Shown here: positions 19,040-32,000 of the stretch, in pieces | How the letters are laid out: each line of letters starts with the position of its first letter | Position numbering within the stretch: position 1 is the stretch's first letter | NCBI GenBank assembly: GCA_013396755.1 | Contig: VWZF01001858.1 | Coordinates: forward strand, 80,514-144,513 | From: Sclerurus mexicanus | Taxonomy: Eukaryota; Chordata; Aves; Passeriformes; Furnariidae | Reading direction: 5' to 3' | DNA length: 64,000 nt | Translations under genes and position numbers: made by a program | The notes under the pieces: model-generated | Databases searched by the model: none | The model's input: only the letters and a program-made list of their open reading frames with translations | Told to the model about the DNA's origin: nothing

Positions 19040-19515
19040 CCGAGGGAGCTGGGCACAAACCCTCCTCCATCCTCCTGTTCGGGGGTGCCCATCTCGAGCA
19101 TCCTCAGCCCCCACGGGGTCCAGCTCCGGTGCTGCCCCGGGACTGATACACGCTCTGCAGAGCCAAAATGGGCAGCCCCAGCCCCTCGCAGCTCACTCTG
19201 GGATGCCGAGGGTCTGTGCCCAACCTCCCGAGCTCCGGCAGCTGCAGGGCTCGGTGCCGCAGCCAGGGAGCACGATTGCCGCGTTCTGCTGCTCATCGCG
19301 CCGGCCGGGCTCCGGCAGTGATGGAGCGAACGAGATCAGCCCAGCGTGGTCCCTCCCTGTCTCCCCCGGTCCCCGGAGCCCACCCAGCACCGCCCGGGGC
19401 CAACACAGCCTCCCCAGCGAGGGGTCTGCGGGTGTTGGGTCCCCGCAGAACCCCGAAAGGAGGAGTATGGGCAGGGTGACATTCAACCGAACGCGGCACC
19501 TCCCGACTCGCCCCT
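19040..19515. promoter_or_regulatory. CpG island-like patch
   Basis: I count roughly 40 CpG dinucleotides in about 475 bases, densest around the segment with CATCGCGCCGGCCGGGCTCC near 19,295. It is flanked by AT-richer, CpG-poor DNA. Several open frames cross it on both strands, as expected from GC content, and none shows a domain. It is a candidate promoter of an unannotated or non-coding transcript. Confidence 0.4.
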
Positions 19516-20284
19516 GGCCCCTGCACCCTTCCAGCCCCTTCCAGGGAAATTCTCCGGGAGTAATTGCAAAATCCTCTGGTGCATCACACTCAGCCTGCGA
19601 TGTTATTAACTCGGCAGCCAGGAGCTGGCAGGAAAGCAATCGGGCTGTTTCCCCAAGACTGAGCCAGGGATAATTGAGTTGAATGGGAAGGAATCGCTGC
19701 TCTTTGTTAGGAAATGATCTTCCAGCCCTTCCATACTGATCTCATTTCGGGTTATTCAAACAGACTTTTGAATTAAGAGATAAAGTTGTTTCAAAAGGCT
19801 ACGAGGCTCTTAGAAAAACTTGGAAAATCTGTTTATACATGACCCTTCTCCTGGTGTCAGGGCGCAAGCTCCACAGTGCGTGTAAACATCTTGAGAAGGG
19901 AGATGCCCCAAGAATGAGATTTGAGCTCAGCCCTGCACCCCTGAGGCCCTGATTCCAGATCTCCAGCTGCCTTGGCTGGTTCTTGGTGGGTGCAGGTGGA
20001 CGGAGGGGCTGCAGCATCAGCTAGGGGGGGTGTCATCCCCTAGAGGTGTCAGGCAGGTGAAACACAAACTGCCCATCCCATCCTGTCCCTCCGTCCCCCC
20101 GTAGTGAGGGCAGCCCTGTTCCAGGGAGGGGGAGCTCAGTGAGGGATCCATGGAGTTCATATTATGGAAAGTACAACAAGCTGGCAGAAAATCAATGCTG
20201 AGGTATGGCCAGCTGTACTCCCTCCCTTAACTAGCTCCTCTAAGACTGTTTTAAGATGCAATTATTTAAGGTCAGGGAGGTCAA

Positions 20285-20371
20285 GTACACAGCACAATAC
20301 TGCTGAAAATTAATTACACCATGTAATATTGTTGAAAGTTAAGTGCACAATGTAATACTGCTGAAAATTTT
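20285..20371. repeat. Three-copy tandem repeat, about 29-base unit
   Basis: Three diverged copies in a row: 20,285-20,313, 20,314-20,343 and 20,344-20,371. Each carries a core of the form AATACTGCTGAAAATTAA, with GTAATATTGTTGAAAGTTAA in the middle copy. The differences suggest an old local duplication. Confidence 0.75.
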
Positions 20372-22258
20372 CTTGTTTAGGCTGTTTCGCCCCATTAATG
20401 TAATCTCCTCCCTGGAGTTTGTCTGAGCTGTGAATTTGCTCATCCTAAATGCAGGGGAATCCAAGGATCTCCTTCTCTCCAAGCTCCAAGACATCAAAAA
20501 TCCACAAAAATGCTCACCACTTGCAGTAAGCCCACAGGAGATGTCACTGCTGGCAGCAGCACTTTGGCCCGTGCATCACAGGCCCAAATACATCAGCTGG
20601 GTAGAAACAATAATCTTATCAAAACACAGCCTTTGCTTCATAAATACATCCAGGTTGGAGTGAAATAGGGCTCTGCAGGAGGAGGGCAGAGTGTTTTGAC
20701 TGATTGAGATGCCAGTCACAGCAGGGTTGCCGTCATCTTCCCTGCACACACACAGCAACAGGTCCCAGGTCCTGCCAGTGCAAATGAAACCCCTTCAATA
20801 ATAATGTCGGTGGGAGATGAAGCTCCCCAGATGCTTCCTCAGTTCCCCTTCATTAGCTGCAAATGCCCCTGAAAACACGTGCAGCCAGGTGGGACCATGA
20901 GAGGGACCATGGCCTGGGGACCCCCTTGCCAGGGTAAAGCCCTGGGTGCTGATAACAGCAGGTAATTGCCTTGGGCTTGGAGAGTACAAGGAATGCTGGA
21001 AAACACATGGAAACAAGCGAGTGATGAGAAGAAAATTGATGCCGAGGCAGCACAGGACAGAGAACAGATTAAATGTGGAGAGTGAAGGTGTTGGGACCAT
21101 TCACAACAACCAAACACTGGCACTGACAGCTCAGAGCTGATGGAAACGGGGCAGTTATACTGAGTTTATTTTCTTTTTTTTTTGCATAAAAGGATGCTGC
21201 CAAGAGAATAGGCTCTCCTTCCCACTAAAACAATAAAACCGATATTCAGAGAGTTTGGAATTATTTTCTGTGAATTCACACTTTAGGCTGACAGCAAAAA
21301 TCAGGGAAATTGTAACTGGGAAATGGCTGATTCAGGAGTGTACGGAGGGTTGTGGGGGCTCTGAGGGCCATTTGTGCTGGGACCAGCCAGGGCAAAGCCC
21401 CCTGTGCCCTTTCTCTGAGGGCATGAGGGACCCTTGTTTGTGACAATTTTGCCTAAAAATAAGCTATGGCATTTTTGATGCAGTGTTCTGGGCAGGGGGC
21501 TGCTGGCACTGGGGCTGCTCAGCCACTGGTTCTTCCCAGGTTTGGTGTTTTCCACATCCTCATTTGCCCCAGGGTAATTCATACCTGGTTTTCATCTCTA
21601 ATAAAGATAAATAAATTTATGCAATGACCCCCACAAAAAAAAAAATCTCATCAGAAACAAGTATCCGTCCTTGAAGAGGTGCCAAATCCAACCGAGGTGC
21701 CCAACCTGTTCCGTGACACCCATTTACCTTCTGTCCTGGTCCCTGTCCCTGTCCATCCTGGTTCCTGTCATGACTCCCATCTCGACCCTGCTTCCCTGGC
21801 TCCTCTGCTTGGAAGGAAGAGGCTCTTTATCCCTAAACCTGCCTTGTTTTGTGGCTCCAGCAGGAACCTCAGCTGCTCTGGGACCTCCACAGCCTCCTGC
21901 AAAGTCAATGACAACAAAGCCAGGGCCGTGGTTGAATTAATTTTGCTTCAAATCCAACAAAAATTTGCAAGAAAAAGAATTAATTATTCACTAAGCTCTA
22001 AAGATAATAAAGATTAAAATTAAGCTTGAATTTCAATACAGAAAGTCGTTCCTCTCTTGTTCAAACATAAATTAGGAATGCAGATAAACGCTATACAACT
22101 CGAAATTCATTTTAATTTCTAAGCAGCCATACGATATTCACAGGCACATAAGTGATTCCATGTCTCATCCAAGATGACTGTGCTGGCACCGTGGGTAACC
22201 AGCTCTGGAGTAGCACACCTGGATGAGGGAAGAGCTGCGCAGCCTCTCCTGGACAGCA

Positions 22259-22390
22259 TGAATCACAGGTCGTTTGGGTTGGAAAAGACTGTTAAGATCA
22301 TTGAGTCCAAACATTAACCCAGCGCTGCCGAGGCCACCACTAACCCATGTCCCCAGGTGTCACATCCACGTGTCTATTAAACCCTGCATG
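22259..22390 (-). mobile_element. CR1 LINE 3' fragment
   Basis: The stretch AATCACAGGTCGTTTGGGTTGGAAAAGACTGTTAAGATCATTGAG-type sequence, then AACATTAACCCAGCGCTGCC and CCATGTCCCCAGGTGTCACATCC, is the 3' untranslated end of avian CR1, on the minus strand. It is 5'-truncated as usual and too short to encode anything. Confidence 0.85.
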
Positions 22391-23037
22391 CCTGTCCTGG
22401 TCTGGTCCCTGTGCAGCCCCTGTCAGCGCTGCTGGCACCCAGGCACTGTGGCTTTGGAAAAGCAGAAGGAATTATTGGATGCTGGAGTTTTATGTCACTT
22501 GACAGCTGTTGCCTCCTTCGGTATTCACAGGGCTCGAGCTGTCCCTCTCCCTGATCAGGGCATTGTGCTGCCTGTGGAGATTCCAGCACCTGCCCCTGGC
22601 TAGGGGGGACTCAGTCCTGATGGCCCCAGCACTTGGGGGATGTCTCTCTCATGGGAGCAGCCTCTGTGAGTGGCAGTAACCAGCCAGGGACTATTTGGTC
22701 TTCCAAAACCCAGCCCAAGGTTTATCTGGTTACCCTCTGATGTGGGCTGGAATGTGGAATTTATTCCCACTTCCAGCCTGGGTGTTTCCCAATGCAGCCT
22801 GAACAGGATGAGCCAGGAGCTAGGCTGGGCAGTGCCAGGGGCACTGGGCAATGTGGGGACAATGGGAGCACTTCCCTCCTCACTCATCCTCCCAGCTCTC
22901 AATGCTTCCTGTGCCCTCTTACAGGTGCTGACCATGCTCTTGGATGGTTCCAGTGGGATTTTTGATGTTTTTCCAGATCTGGCCACTCTGGCTGTTGGTG
23001 GGAGCACTGCAAGGCAGGTGCCTTGGGATGCTTCTAT

Positions 23038-23110
23038 TATAGAATCCTAGAATCCTTGAGTCCAACCTTCAACCAAACACCCCTGTGCCCACTACATCAT
23101 ATCGTGACGT
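23038..23110 (-). mobile_element. Short CR1 LINE 3' fragment
   Basis: Begins with a degraded octamer pair (AGAATCCTAGAATCC), followed by TTGAGTCCAACCTTCAACCAAACACC. It is a short, decayed CR1 3' end on the minus strand. The inner limit is blurred. Confidence 0.65.
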
Positions 23111-23989
23111 ACCACCTTTGGGGATGCCACCTTTAGGAGCGCCACTTAGTGCTGCAACAATTTGTCCCTGGAACAGCACGAAAACAAGAGGGGGAAAATT
23201 ATCTGCATGTTTGCCACGTATTTTTGTAAGTGTTGTGCAGGGAGAAAATAAATGTGTGTAGAACAAATTAGTTTGTGGTGAGACGTTGCCGCTGGAATGT
23301 TCAGCTGCAGATAACGCAGGGAAAGCTTTTGAAACCAAATGCCCAGCTGCAGCGACAGGGAGATCGCCGTAAATGCTGCTCAGAACAATTTGAACAATTA
23401 ATTTCGGCATTTAATGGGCACTTGCACTATCTGCTGGAGCAGAAATGAGAACGTGCCTTCCATTACCTGCCACACTTCCCCTATTCCTCATCTCACCACC
23501 GTTCCCCGGGGGCAAAACAAGGCATATGGTAATTGAAATTGTGACACAGCTGCAAAAAGAGAGGGGGGGAAAAAAAAGAAGGGTGGATTTCAGGTTTTTG
23601 TCGACCCTGGTTTCCACAGGGGAAATGTGATACTCGACTATTTACAAGCAGAGAAGTGTCAGGGGACACAAAGGCTGTTGCAGAACGAAAACAAACAAAG
23701 CACAGCCGCGCGTTCCGCCGTCGGAGGTGAAAAGTGAGCCCGTATTATTTTTGCTTGTTAATCAGTGTAAATTGGTTCTCTTTCCATGGAGAGAAGGCGA
23801 ACAGGGCAGGAAACCCCGAACTGTACCTTTCCCCCCTTTACAGGGCATCCTCCTGCACCCTCTGAGCCAAGTCACGCCTGCAGCTCCGGGCGAGTGATGC
23901 CCAGAGGATCCGGGATGCTCCAGTCAATTTTTAGGGCTGGAGGATGTAAATTTGGGGCTGCAACGCCACGTCCTGCTCACATCATCCGC

Positions 23990-24140
23990 TGCCCCTGCCT
24001 GGTCACTACCATCCCTGCCTGAGATGCACTGGGAGCACTGGTCAGCACTGTCCCTGCCTGGTCCCCACTGTCCCTGCCTGGTTTCCACCGTCCCTTTCTG
24101 GTCCCCCCTGTCCCTGGCTGGTCCCCCATGTCCCCCCCAT
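23990..24140. repeat. Minisatellite of about 20-base CCCTGCCTGGTCC units
   Basis: At least six imperfect copies of a CTGTCCCTGCCTGGTCCCCA-like unit, drifting in sequence from one end to the other. The local array is pyrimidine-rich on the plus strand and has no coding signal. Confidence 0.8.
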
Positions 24141-25437
24141 CCCCGGGACTCGCTCTCCATAGGTGGCAGCAGTCGCCCGTGGTGCCTCAGAGCTGGTCGG
24201 TGAAACTCCGAGCAAACGATGCCCATCGCCCTGCGGATGAAAACACGGGGTGGAAAAGGCTCCTGGCCCTGGGCAGGGAGGCTGGGAGGGTCTCCAGGAC
24301 GACGAGAGCAGCTGAGGGGAAAAAGCCGAATGTTAGTTTTCTGTTCAACAGCAATTGCCTTAATTTGCTTCTTTCGGTAACAAGAGGCAGGCTCAGGAGT
24401 CCTTTTGCTCCTTCCATTTGCTCACTATCAAGATAGCAAAACCTCCTTGGCCTGAAAATGATTATTTTTCTTGACAAATCCTCCTGCTCCTGCTTTTTCT
24501 ATTCATCTCCCTCTGTCTCTTCAGAGCAAAGAGAATTACAGTGGCTGCTCAGAGCACATTGCTGTCTGTCCTTGAACCCGGCTGGCAGCCCGTTGTTAAC
24601 AGAACTGAGCAAATAGCAGAGAAAGGAATTTCTACATATATTCTCTCAAATTTGAAAGCAAATTTCCATCCAGCAGCACAGGCAGCTCCTTTGTGGTCCC
24701 AGCCTGGGAACGCCGCAGCGTTTGCCCTGAGCAAGCAGAAACACAGGAAGCACAACTCACACTTCTGTTGACTCAAACAGAAAGTGTTATTCTGACTAAA
24801 AATACTCAGTTTGAACAATGATTAACTGGTGATTAATTTCAGACTTGGGGGAAAGGTGTGGAGGTGGCTATGTGCCTCAAATGCCAACCTAGCACTGGCC
24901 CTGAGGTCCTTGCCACCAGTCACATGCCAGGACAGATCTTGGGCATCCTTCTCAGTGGCCTCAGTACTCCACAAGAGCCTTAAAAAATGGATCTGTTTGG
25001 CAATTCAGACAAGACAGGCATCCAGAATTTGGGATCCAGGTTTAAAGCCCCTATTACTTTCTGCTGAACACTTAGGAGAGCATAATCCAATTGGCCATAT
25101 GGTCCTGGGCTCCCTCCAATCTAATTCACCCATCCCTTGGGCATATTGGAGGGAAAAGAGGGGGGGGTGAAATTGGAAAAATGTAAATCACATTTTAATA
25201 GACTCATAAAAATACACAAAGTGATGACCGAGAAAACTTATCAGATTTTATGGGCATGTGGGTTGCTCGTCTGAATATGGAAATGCCACTCAAACAGCAA
25301 AGCTGTCCTCGGAAACTCCACAACATAATCCAATTTGTGCCGTTCGCTAGACGGAGCAGCCGGAGTGATTCAAGCTGTCTGCATCACTGTCACCTCTGCT
25401 TCCCGTGAGTGCCACTCAGGGCAAGCAGGAGCCGGCG

Positions 25438-25515
25438 CGGCTCGGCAAAGCTCAGTCCAGCTCAGCGCAGCTTGGCAAAGCTCAGCTCAGTTCAACATGG
25501 CTCGGCATAATTCAG
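25438..25515. repeat. GCTCAGC/GCTCGGC-type short tandem repeat
   Basis: A degenerate run of CTCGGCAAAGCTCAG, CAGCTCAGCGCAG, CTTGGCAAAGCTCAG, CTCAGTTCAACATGG and CTCGGCATAATTCAG units, about 15 bases each. The same unit encodes the AQSSSAQLGKAQLS-like run in one frame, which is a repeat artefact and not a protein. Confidence 0.65.
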
Positions 25516-25598
25516 CCCTTCCATACAGCTGGGCAGCTGCCAAAGAGAGAATCCCGGGGTAAAGGGCTGGCTGTGCCCCACATCCCAGCATCCTGAGG

Positions 25599-25748
25599 GT
25601 CACAGAGCCACGGAATCACTTAGGTTGGATAAGCCCTCCCAGACCATCAAGTCCACCCTGTGACCAATCCCCACCTTGTTAAGCAGACCAGAGCACGGAG
25701 TGTCATGTCCTTGGGCACCGCCAGGGATGGGTCCCCATGTCCCAACAC
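25599..25748 (-). mobile_element. CR1 LINE 3' fragment (subfamily A)
   Basis: Contains CACGGAATCACTTAGGTTGG, then CAAGTCCACCCTGTGACC, CCCCACCTTGTTAAGCAGAC and CAGAGCACGGAGTGTC. It is the same subfamily as the copies at 37,203, 51,031 and 54,141, on the minus strand, and ends just before another CR1 copy. Confidence 0.85.
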
Positions 25749-25831
25749 CCTAGGGGTCAGCTCAGACACAGTGCAGGGCAGGAGGGAGAATGGGAACAGT
25801 GTCAGGCTTCCCTGGCCATAGCAAAAGCATC

Positions 25832-26090
25832 TTAGAATCATGAAACCATAGAATTCTGAGCTGGAAGGGACCCCCAAGGATCATCCAACTCCTGGCCCTG
25901 CGCAGACACCCCAACAATCCCACTATGTCCCTGACAGTGTTGTCCAAATGTTCATTTGAGCTCTGGCAGCCTGGGGGCCGTGCCCACTGCCCTGGGGAGC
26001 CTGTTCAGTGCCCGACCACCCTCTGGGGGAAGAACCTTTTCCTGATATCCAGCCTAACCTTGCCCTGGCAGCTCCAGCTGTTTAATGTTC
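25832..26090 (-). mobile_element. CR1 LINE 3' fragment (subfamily B)
   Basis: Begins with decayed octamers (TTAGAATCATGAAACCATAG), then TGAGCTGGAAGGGACCCCC, CAGACACCCCAACAATCCC, GCAGCCTGGGGGCCGTGCCC and CTGGGGGAAGAACC. It is very similar to the copy at 34,123. Minus strand, about 260 bases, no coding capacity. Confidence 0.9.
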
Positions 26091-29000
26091 GTTACTGGCA
26101 TCCAAAGTCTGCTCACATAAGAGCGAACAGGAGGGAAGGAAGGTGTTAAAATAAACATGGAGGTGGTTTATCTCAGGGCTGCAGGGACCTGATCACTGCA
26201 GTGCAATGGAGGGGAAAGGATATTTTCTGTTCCACGCACTGGGACCCCCAGAGCTGCTGAGGATGAGGCTGGGACTGCTCCTGCAGGTGACATCCAGTCC
26301 TGCTCCTCAGCGAGGTTTGGACACTCCTGCCCCTGGTGTTGCAGAGCCCAGTGGAGACATGAGTATCATCTGGGTACCAACATGGCCAGTGCTCAGAGAT
26401 GCAAACCCCTTCTCCTGGGAAAGCCTCTGCGGTGAACAATTCTCCCAAAGAGTGCAAGATCTGGCCAGAAATGGGAATGCAGGAGCCTTTGGCAAATGCT
26501 TTGAGACACCGTTCCCAGATTCCTCCAGGCTGCATAGTGTTCTCAGCAACGCTAATTCAGCCAGTGACTGTTGCTGGGAACAAAGGAAATGTTTGAAGCC
26601 TTGACAGATGATCGTAGAGGAGAAAATAGGTGTTGTGCAGGTGAGTCGGTGAAGTTCACCCCTCTAATTGCTCTGTAATTGTGCTGCCTCACAGTGGAGC
26701 TCTCTCCCGAGCCTGGTTTTGCTCGAACAACGCCTGCAAAGAGCTATTTTGTTGGAAGAATTTAATTTTTGCCATTATGTTGTCCAGCACAGTCCAGCTC
26801 TGGGTACTTACCACCAATTATCCGTCTGGTATAAAGCTAATGTTGACACAGAGGTCCTCGATGCATCGACTCTGGGAATCTGCCAGGAAGACTGGTTTCC
26901 AGCAGAATAATTAGTGGGCACAGATATCCATGTAAGATGCCCTTGAACTGATGGACTGTCTTTATTCACTGGGATGTGATCAATTCTGAGGTTTTTCTTT
27001 TAGACAAGCCCTTGAATTTAATTCCATTCCGTACGGTAAGGATTTCTTGTCTGAAATTCACTTTGCATCATGAGAGCCCTGTCTGAGCTCCCCCATTAGC
27101 TATTCTTTGCCCTCATCCCAGGGTCTTAAAGCACTTTACATGGATTAACTAATTAGCTCTCTTCATAACCCAGGCTTTAAGTTAATTTCCCTGTGTGCAT
27201 TATAAGGATGACTCCAAGGAACAAGTCTCCCTTCCCCCAGCGTTTTTCACCTCCTGCTGCTGCAGGTAACTCTGGGGTGGTTTGGATTAGAGAGAAAGGA
27301 GCCTAAAATCCCATGGGAGGGTGACATGAAACCAAGCAGGCCTGAATCCCACTGTGCCTGTCCTGCCCTGCCTGTCCCCTAATTGGGACACATGTTGGGG
27401 AACCTGCCAAGAGGCAGGATCATGTCCAGGAGCAAACTGAGCTCTGGGCTGAGCTGCCACGGCTCCAACAATCACTGCACTGGGGACTCTGCCCTGGCAC
27501 CAGGCGTGTGTGGCTTCAAAGAGGGGTTTGAAGATGAAAATTGAAAGTACGGAGAAACCTGTCAAAGGGCAAAGCCACGGCAGGGGCTGCCATCTCCTCG
27601 TGAGGTTCTTTGTGTCCTTGGAGGTCTCCTAAAGCTGGAGTCCTGTGTCCACAGCTCATCTGGGAGAGTGCAGACACAGGGCTCCCAGGTGCCTGCAGGA
27701 TTCCTCTCTGGAGCTGAGGCGATCCAGTGGAGGTCCAGTGGTGCTCCAGCCACGGGGAGCACCAGTCCTGGCTGACCCTCTTACCCATCCCTCCAGCTTC
27801 CTGCGCCTGGGAATTACTGAAACACAAAGGCTCCTCACTAATGGGTGCCCACCTGCAGAGATGAATATATCCATTTAATATCCAGCCGTGCAGCCCCCCT
27901 GTTGCCTTTGGAAATGAGCCTCAAACACGAGCAGCAGCAGGGCAAGGCAGAACGTGGCAATGGCGATTCCCTGCCGGGGCAGAAATGGGGTGACCGTGTC
28001 CAAGAGCACAACCTGAGGAATGGCAGCTGCCAGAGGCCATTCGGTATTTTGGGCATTTTAAGTTTATCTTTATTAACGTTTATGCCCGAGTTTCTCCTGC
28101 TGCCATTCGCCTGGAGCAACTCCACTTGGTGCAAGCCAAGGGAAAAACTGGGGTGTCTGTGCCTGTCTTTCTCATGCTCTTCTCAGGGGCTGTGATTTTA
28201 TGTTTGTTCAGAGATAATTTCCCCGGCCCCTGAGTTTACCAACCACTCTGACTCTCTGTACAGGCAGGTCGCTGTGCCGTGTATGTGCAGGGTTGTTTAC
28301 AGCTGCTGATACACTCTGGAGGCAACAGGAACAAACACTGCCATATATTAAACATTGCAGCACAAAATAGGAGGAAATTTATCTTTTATTTCTCTCCCTT
28401 TATAAACTCCTACTCGTGTTCTTTGCTGTTGTGGTAAATTATGAAAAGGTTTATTTTTCAGTAAGCGTGTTCCCCTTTAGCATCCAAAAAAAAAAAAAAA
28501 GAGCAGCGTGTAAAGGGAGGATACAATCCCTCCTGGCAGATCCTGGGAAGGAGTGGGCACAAGGATGGGGAGAGATTTATCTGAAGGAGGAAGGAAGTGA
28601 AATACAGGGATGGGATTTACACTAAACAGCAGGGAAATGTGCAAGCAGGGAGAGCCCTCAGGCACAGTAGAGCTTCCAAAGACAAGGGATGTCATGCTGG
28701 GATAGTAATATTTGGGGAAAATTGATAAACTGCAGAGCATGGGAAGCTGGCAGGGATTCTGGACCCCAAATTAAAGGAGGTTTCATTTGCAATGAGTATC
28801 AGGAGCAAGTAGAGCCCCGTCTCCTTCACGCCCCTTTCCTCTTGGCCACGAAGCTCCATGGATTTAGGAAGCCTCTGGGAGAGGTGGGCAGTGACACAAG
28901 TTCCCTGAGCTGCTGAGGGTCTCTCACAGGTCACAGGGAAGTTAATTCTCCTCTGATGAGGCCCTTGGTGACGGTCACTGCTCTGGGAACAGGCTCAGTG

Positions 29001-32000
29001 TGGGCTGGTGGCCCGGAGCCTGGCTGGGGTGGGAGCAGGTGGCTTGGTCACGGCATCATTTGTGTCTCTAAAAAGTGACCTTTCCCCACCTGGTCGGAGG
29101 GGACTGAGTGACAGCATGGGGCTGATGGCAGCTGTAAATCTTGGTCCAAGAATGAGTTAGAGATGGAAATTCATTGCTGCACCTCCAGCAGGTGGTAAAA
29201 CCCATTGTAAATCTCTGAAAGGCTTGTCAGGACGCTAATGGATTGAGCTCCCGATGCTTAAATTTCACAGCTCCCTGTCCTCCCAAAATGTCACCTGGAG
29301 GACTCTGCAGAAGGACACGGGGACAGAAATGAGCCCCCTTGGCCTTTGGTGAGCTCTGACAGGGGGGACAGCCCCAAGCTCTGGCGCCGGAGGGGAGAGA
29401 GGGGGGCTTGTAGCCAAGACACAGCCTGGGTCTCGCATGAGGAGCTCAGCTCCTGCTCCACCACCAGCCCTGGGCCAGCACTCGCCAGCAGATGCCACGG
29501 GGTGTGGGTGACCACTGCCCAGATGGACGCGTGCCTCAGGTGCCCACCTCCACTGCCTGGGTGGATGTGCATCCCACTGGCACCTCCCTGCTGCTCCCTC
29601 CCCTCTTGCGCTGCCTTTGGGCACCGGGACAGGGCTTCCCCCAGCTCCAGCCCCACATCTGGGGGTGCAGGGGGTGCTCTGCCCTCGCTGTGCCCTTCCT
29701 GGCACTCACCCCACGGATTCACAGCACAGACTGAAAGAGCCAAACTCCCGGCCAGCTCAGCTGCCTGCAGCACAAGGGAGGGAAGGTGTTTGGGCTGACC
29801 TGGAGCCCGGCAGCAGGAGACAAATGGGCAGGGGGGGTGAGTGGCATTAATGTGCCCACAGCAGCATTAATTTTACCTCTGCCTTGCCCAGGTGAGCAGC
29901 GCTGCAGCAGCACCTCCCTGAGAGGAGGAATGATGATCCCTATTTATCTTGCCTGGAGTCTCAGCTCTGGAAGCATTTTTAATTCTGTTTCTCCATTTTT
30001 CCCCTCTTTTTGTCTTCCTGGATGTAAGTCCCATTAAAATCTGTCTTGTTGGCTGCTTTGTTGAGCCCAGTGATGGCAGGGAGAGGGATTTCAGGTATTT
30101 CTCTTCTGAAGGTCTGCCCTGACTCGCAGCAAGTTAACCCATTGCTGTTTCTAGGCTACTTCTGTTGTATTTTCTTTAATTTCTTCGAGTAAACAAAGGC
30201 AAAGGAAGATCTGGCTCTTGCGAAAGGTCTGAGGTCAGAGAAATTGCAAAATTAAAGGGCTGTTGTTTTGTTTAGTTTTCATGCCCCTGCTGTAAAACCA
30301 GCCGTGGATTTGCATGAACAGATCAAAGGGGCTCTGGGAACGTGAGTGACTTGGATCCATCTCACTCCTGCCATGCTGTGCCCAGATTTCCCAGTGAGTC
30401 CTCCCTGATGGGCAGGCAAGTGATGCTCTGCCACGGCATCTCAGGGCAAGTGAACCCCTGGGAGTCCCTTTCTGGAGCCAGTAGTGCCTTGTGGGGCATT
30501 CAGGAGTTGGGGCAGCTGCCCCACAGACATGCCAGGGTGCCGGGGTTGGGGCATGGCAGCGGCAGCAGCAGAATGTGGAAGCGGGAACACAACACAGACA
30601 CTTAGGAAAAGGAAACTTGGTTCCTAAACCTGGTTCTAATCAGCAGCCCCGATTCCTGCCTTCCTGCCCCCTTCCCATGGCTCGTGCCACGGGCAGGCAC
30701 TGGCCTAAAGGTGCATTTTACAGCCATTATCAAACCACTGCCCCGGGGAGCTTTCAGTGCATGGACTGGCTCTGGTGGGACTGTCAGTATATGCAGGGAG
30801 CAAACAGTGAGAAACAACGTTTTTTAACAAATCTTCTGGAATTTCAATATCAAGCCATTGATTTTGAGTCCCTTGGACTGCAGCAGCTGAACCGTTATTG
30901 GTTTGTGTCATTAAGGTCTGGGGCAGGGGATCTCTGTGAATGCACAAGGCAAGGGAATTTTTGTTTTGGTTTTTCCTGTTGTATCTGGCACTGCCTTCCT
31001 TTCCATTAAGTTGCTACACAACAGGAGAGCCCAATCAATTAAAACAAAGTAAAGAGCGGAAAAATATTAGGCAGAAAGACACAAACTTTGTGGGATTTGC
31101 TGGTGCTGCTGAGGGTCACAGTGGGAAGCTCCAAAGCAGCAGATATTGGTGCTGATGGCTCAACCCTGCCAGAGCTGACTAACAGCTGCCTTTGGGGTCA
31201 GGATGGATGTTGGGCATCCCCATGGGCATCTCCACAATGGGAAACAACCCTTGATTGCAGCCGCACCACAGGACAAAGTCAGGCACCAGAGAGCATCTGC
31301 TCCCCACCGCGGGGACCATGGCATGGAGACATTGCACAACATCCCCCTTTCCAGGTGTTCCTAAATCCCTACAGTCTTCCCCAAGCACGGGAGGGCTCAC
31401 AGCACCCAGAGGTGAATGCTGAGGGGCAGCAGGAGAGCAGGGCACCTGCTGGCGTGATGGGCAACATCCCATCACCAGCCGGGCTGGGAAATTGTGTTCA
31501 GCCAGAGGGAAAACAAGCTGTCAGGGATGCATGGATGTCGGTGTGCAGGTCGCCTCTGCACAAAAGGAATATCATAGCATGCAAATGTCGTTTGTATTGT
31601 GATCATTAGCTCGAGCTGTGGGAGGTGCCTTATATCAGTTAAATTCTTTCAGGGGCTCCTGCAGAGCCGCTGAGAACTTCTTAAGTGCACAGTGGCATTT
31701 AAAAGATTGCTGCCTGCTCTGAGCAGATGTTCCACGGATTAGACAGCTCAGTGTGCAAGACAGCTTCGAATGAAAACAAAAAAAGCTGCAATATTTATGG
31801 GCTGCCCTGCATGTGCTGGAAAACTGAGAGGAACACACCACGTCTGGTAGTAAAGGTATAACCAGAAATGTCCCTGCAAACACCCAGAGTTTGGCTTCAA
31901 AGGGAGAGCAGCAGTGGGGGAGGCTGGTGCAGGGGTGGCTGAATTAGCATTTCTTGAATATTTACACAATTCTTCCCCATGAGGGTGGCGAGGTGCTGGC

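Larger units (their letters stand above)
19560..25598. other. Non-coding stretch with two CR1 remnants and small tandem repeats
   Basis: No gene is supported. AT-rich islands lie at about 20,260-20,400, 21,590-21,660 and 21,930-22,140. CR1 fragments are at 22,259 and 23,038, and tandem repeats at 20,285, 23,990 and 25,438. The rest is unique sequence without a recognisable product. Confidence 0.5.

Noticed and set aside
18628..19296. 222-codon open frame on the minus strand and overlapping frames on plus
   Set aside because: Explained by the CpG-rich patch, where stop codons are rare in several frames at once.
28486..28500. Poly(A) run as the tail of a processed pseudogene
   Set aside because: No recognisable gene sequence precedes it and no flanking direct repeat was seen.
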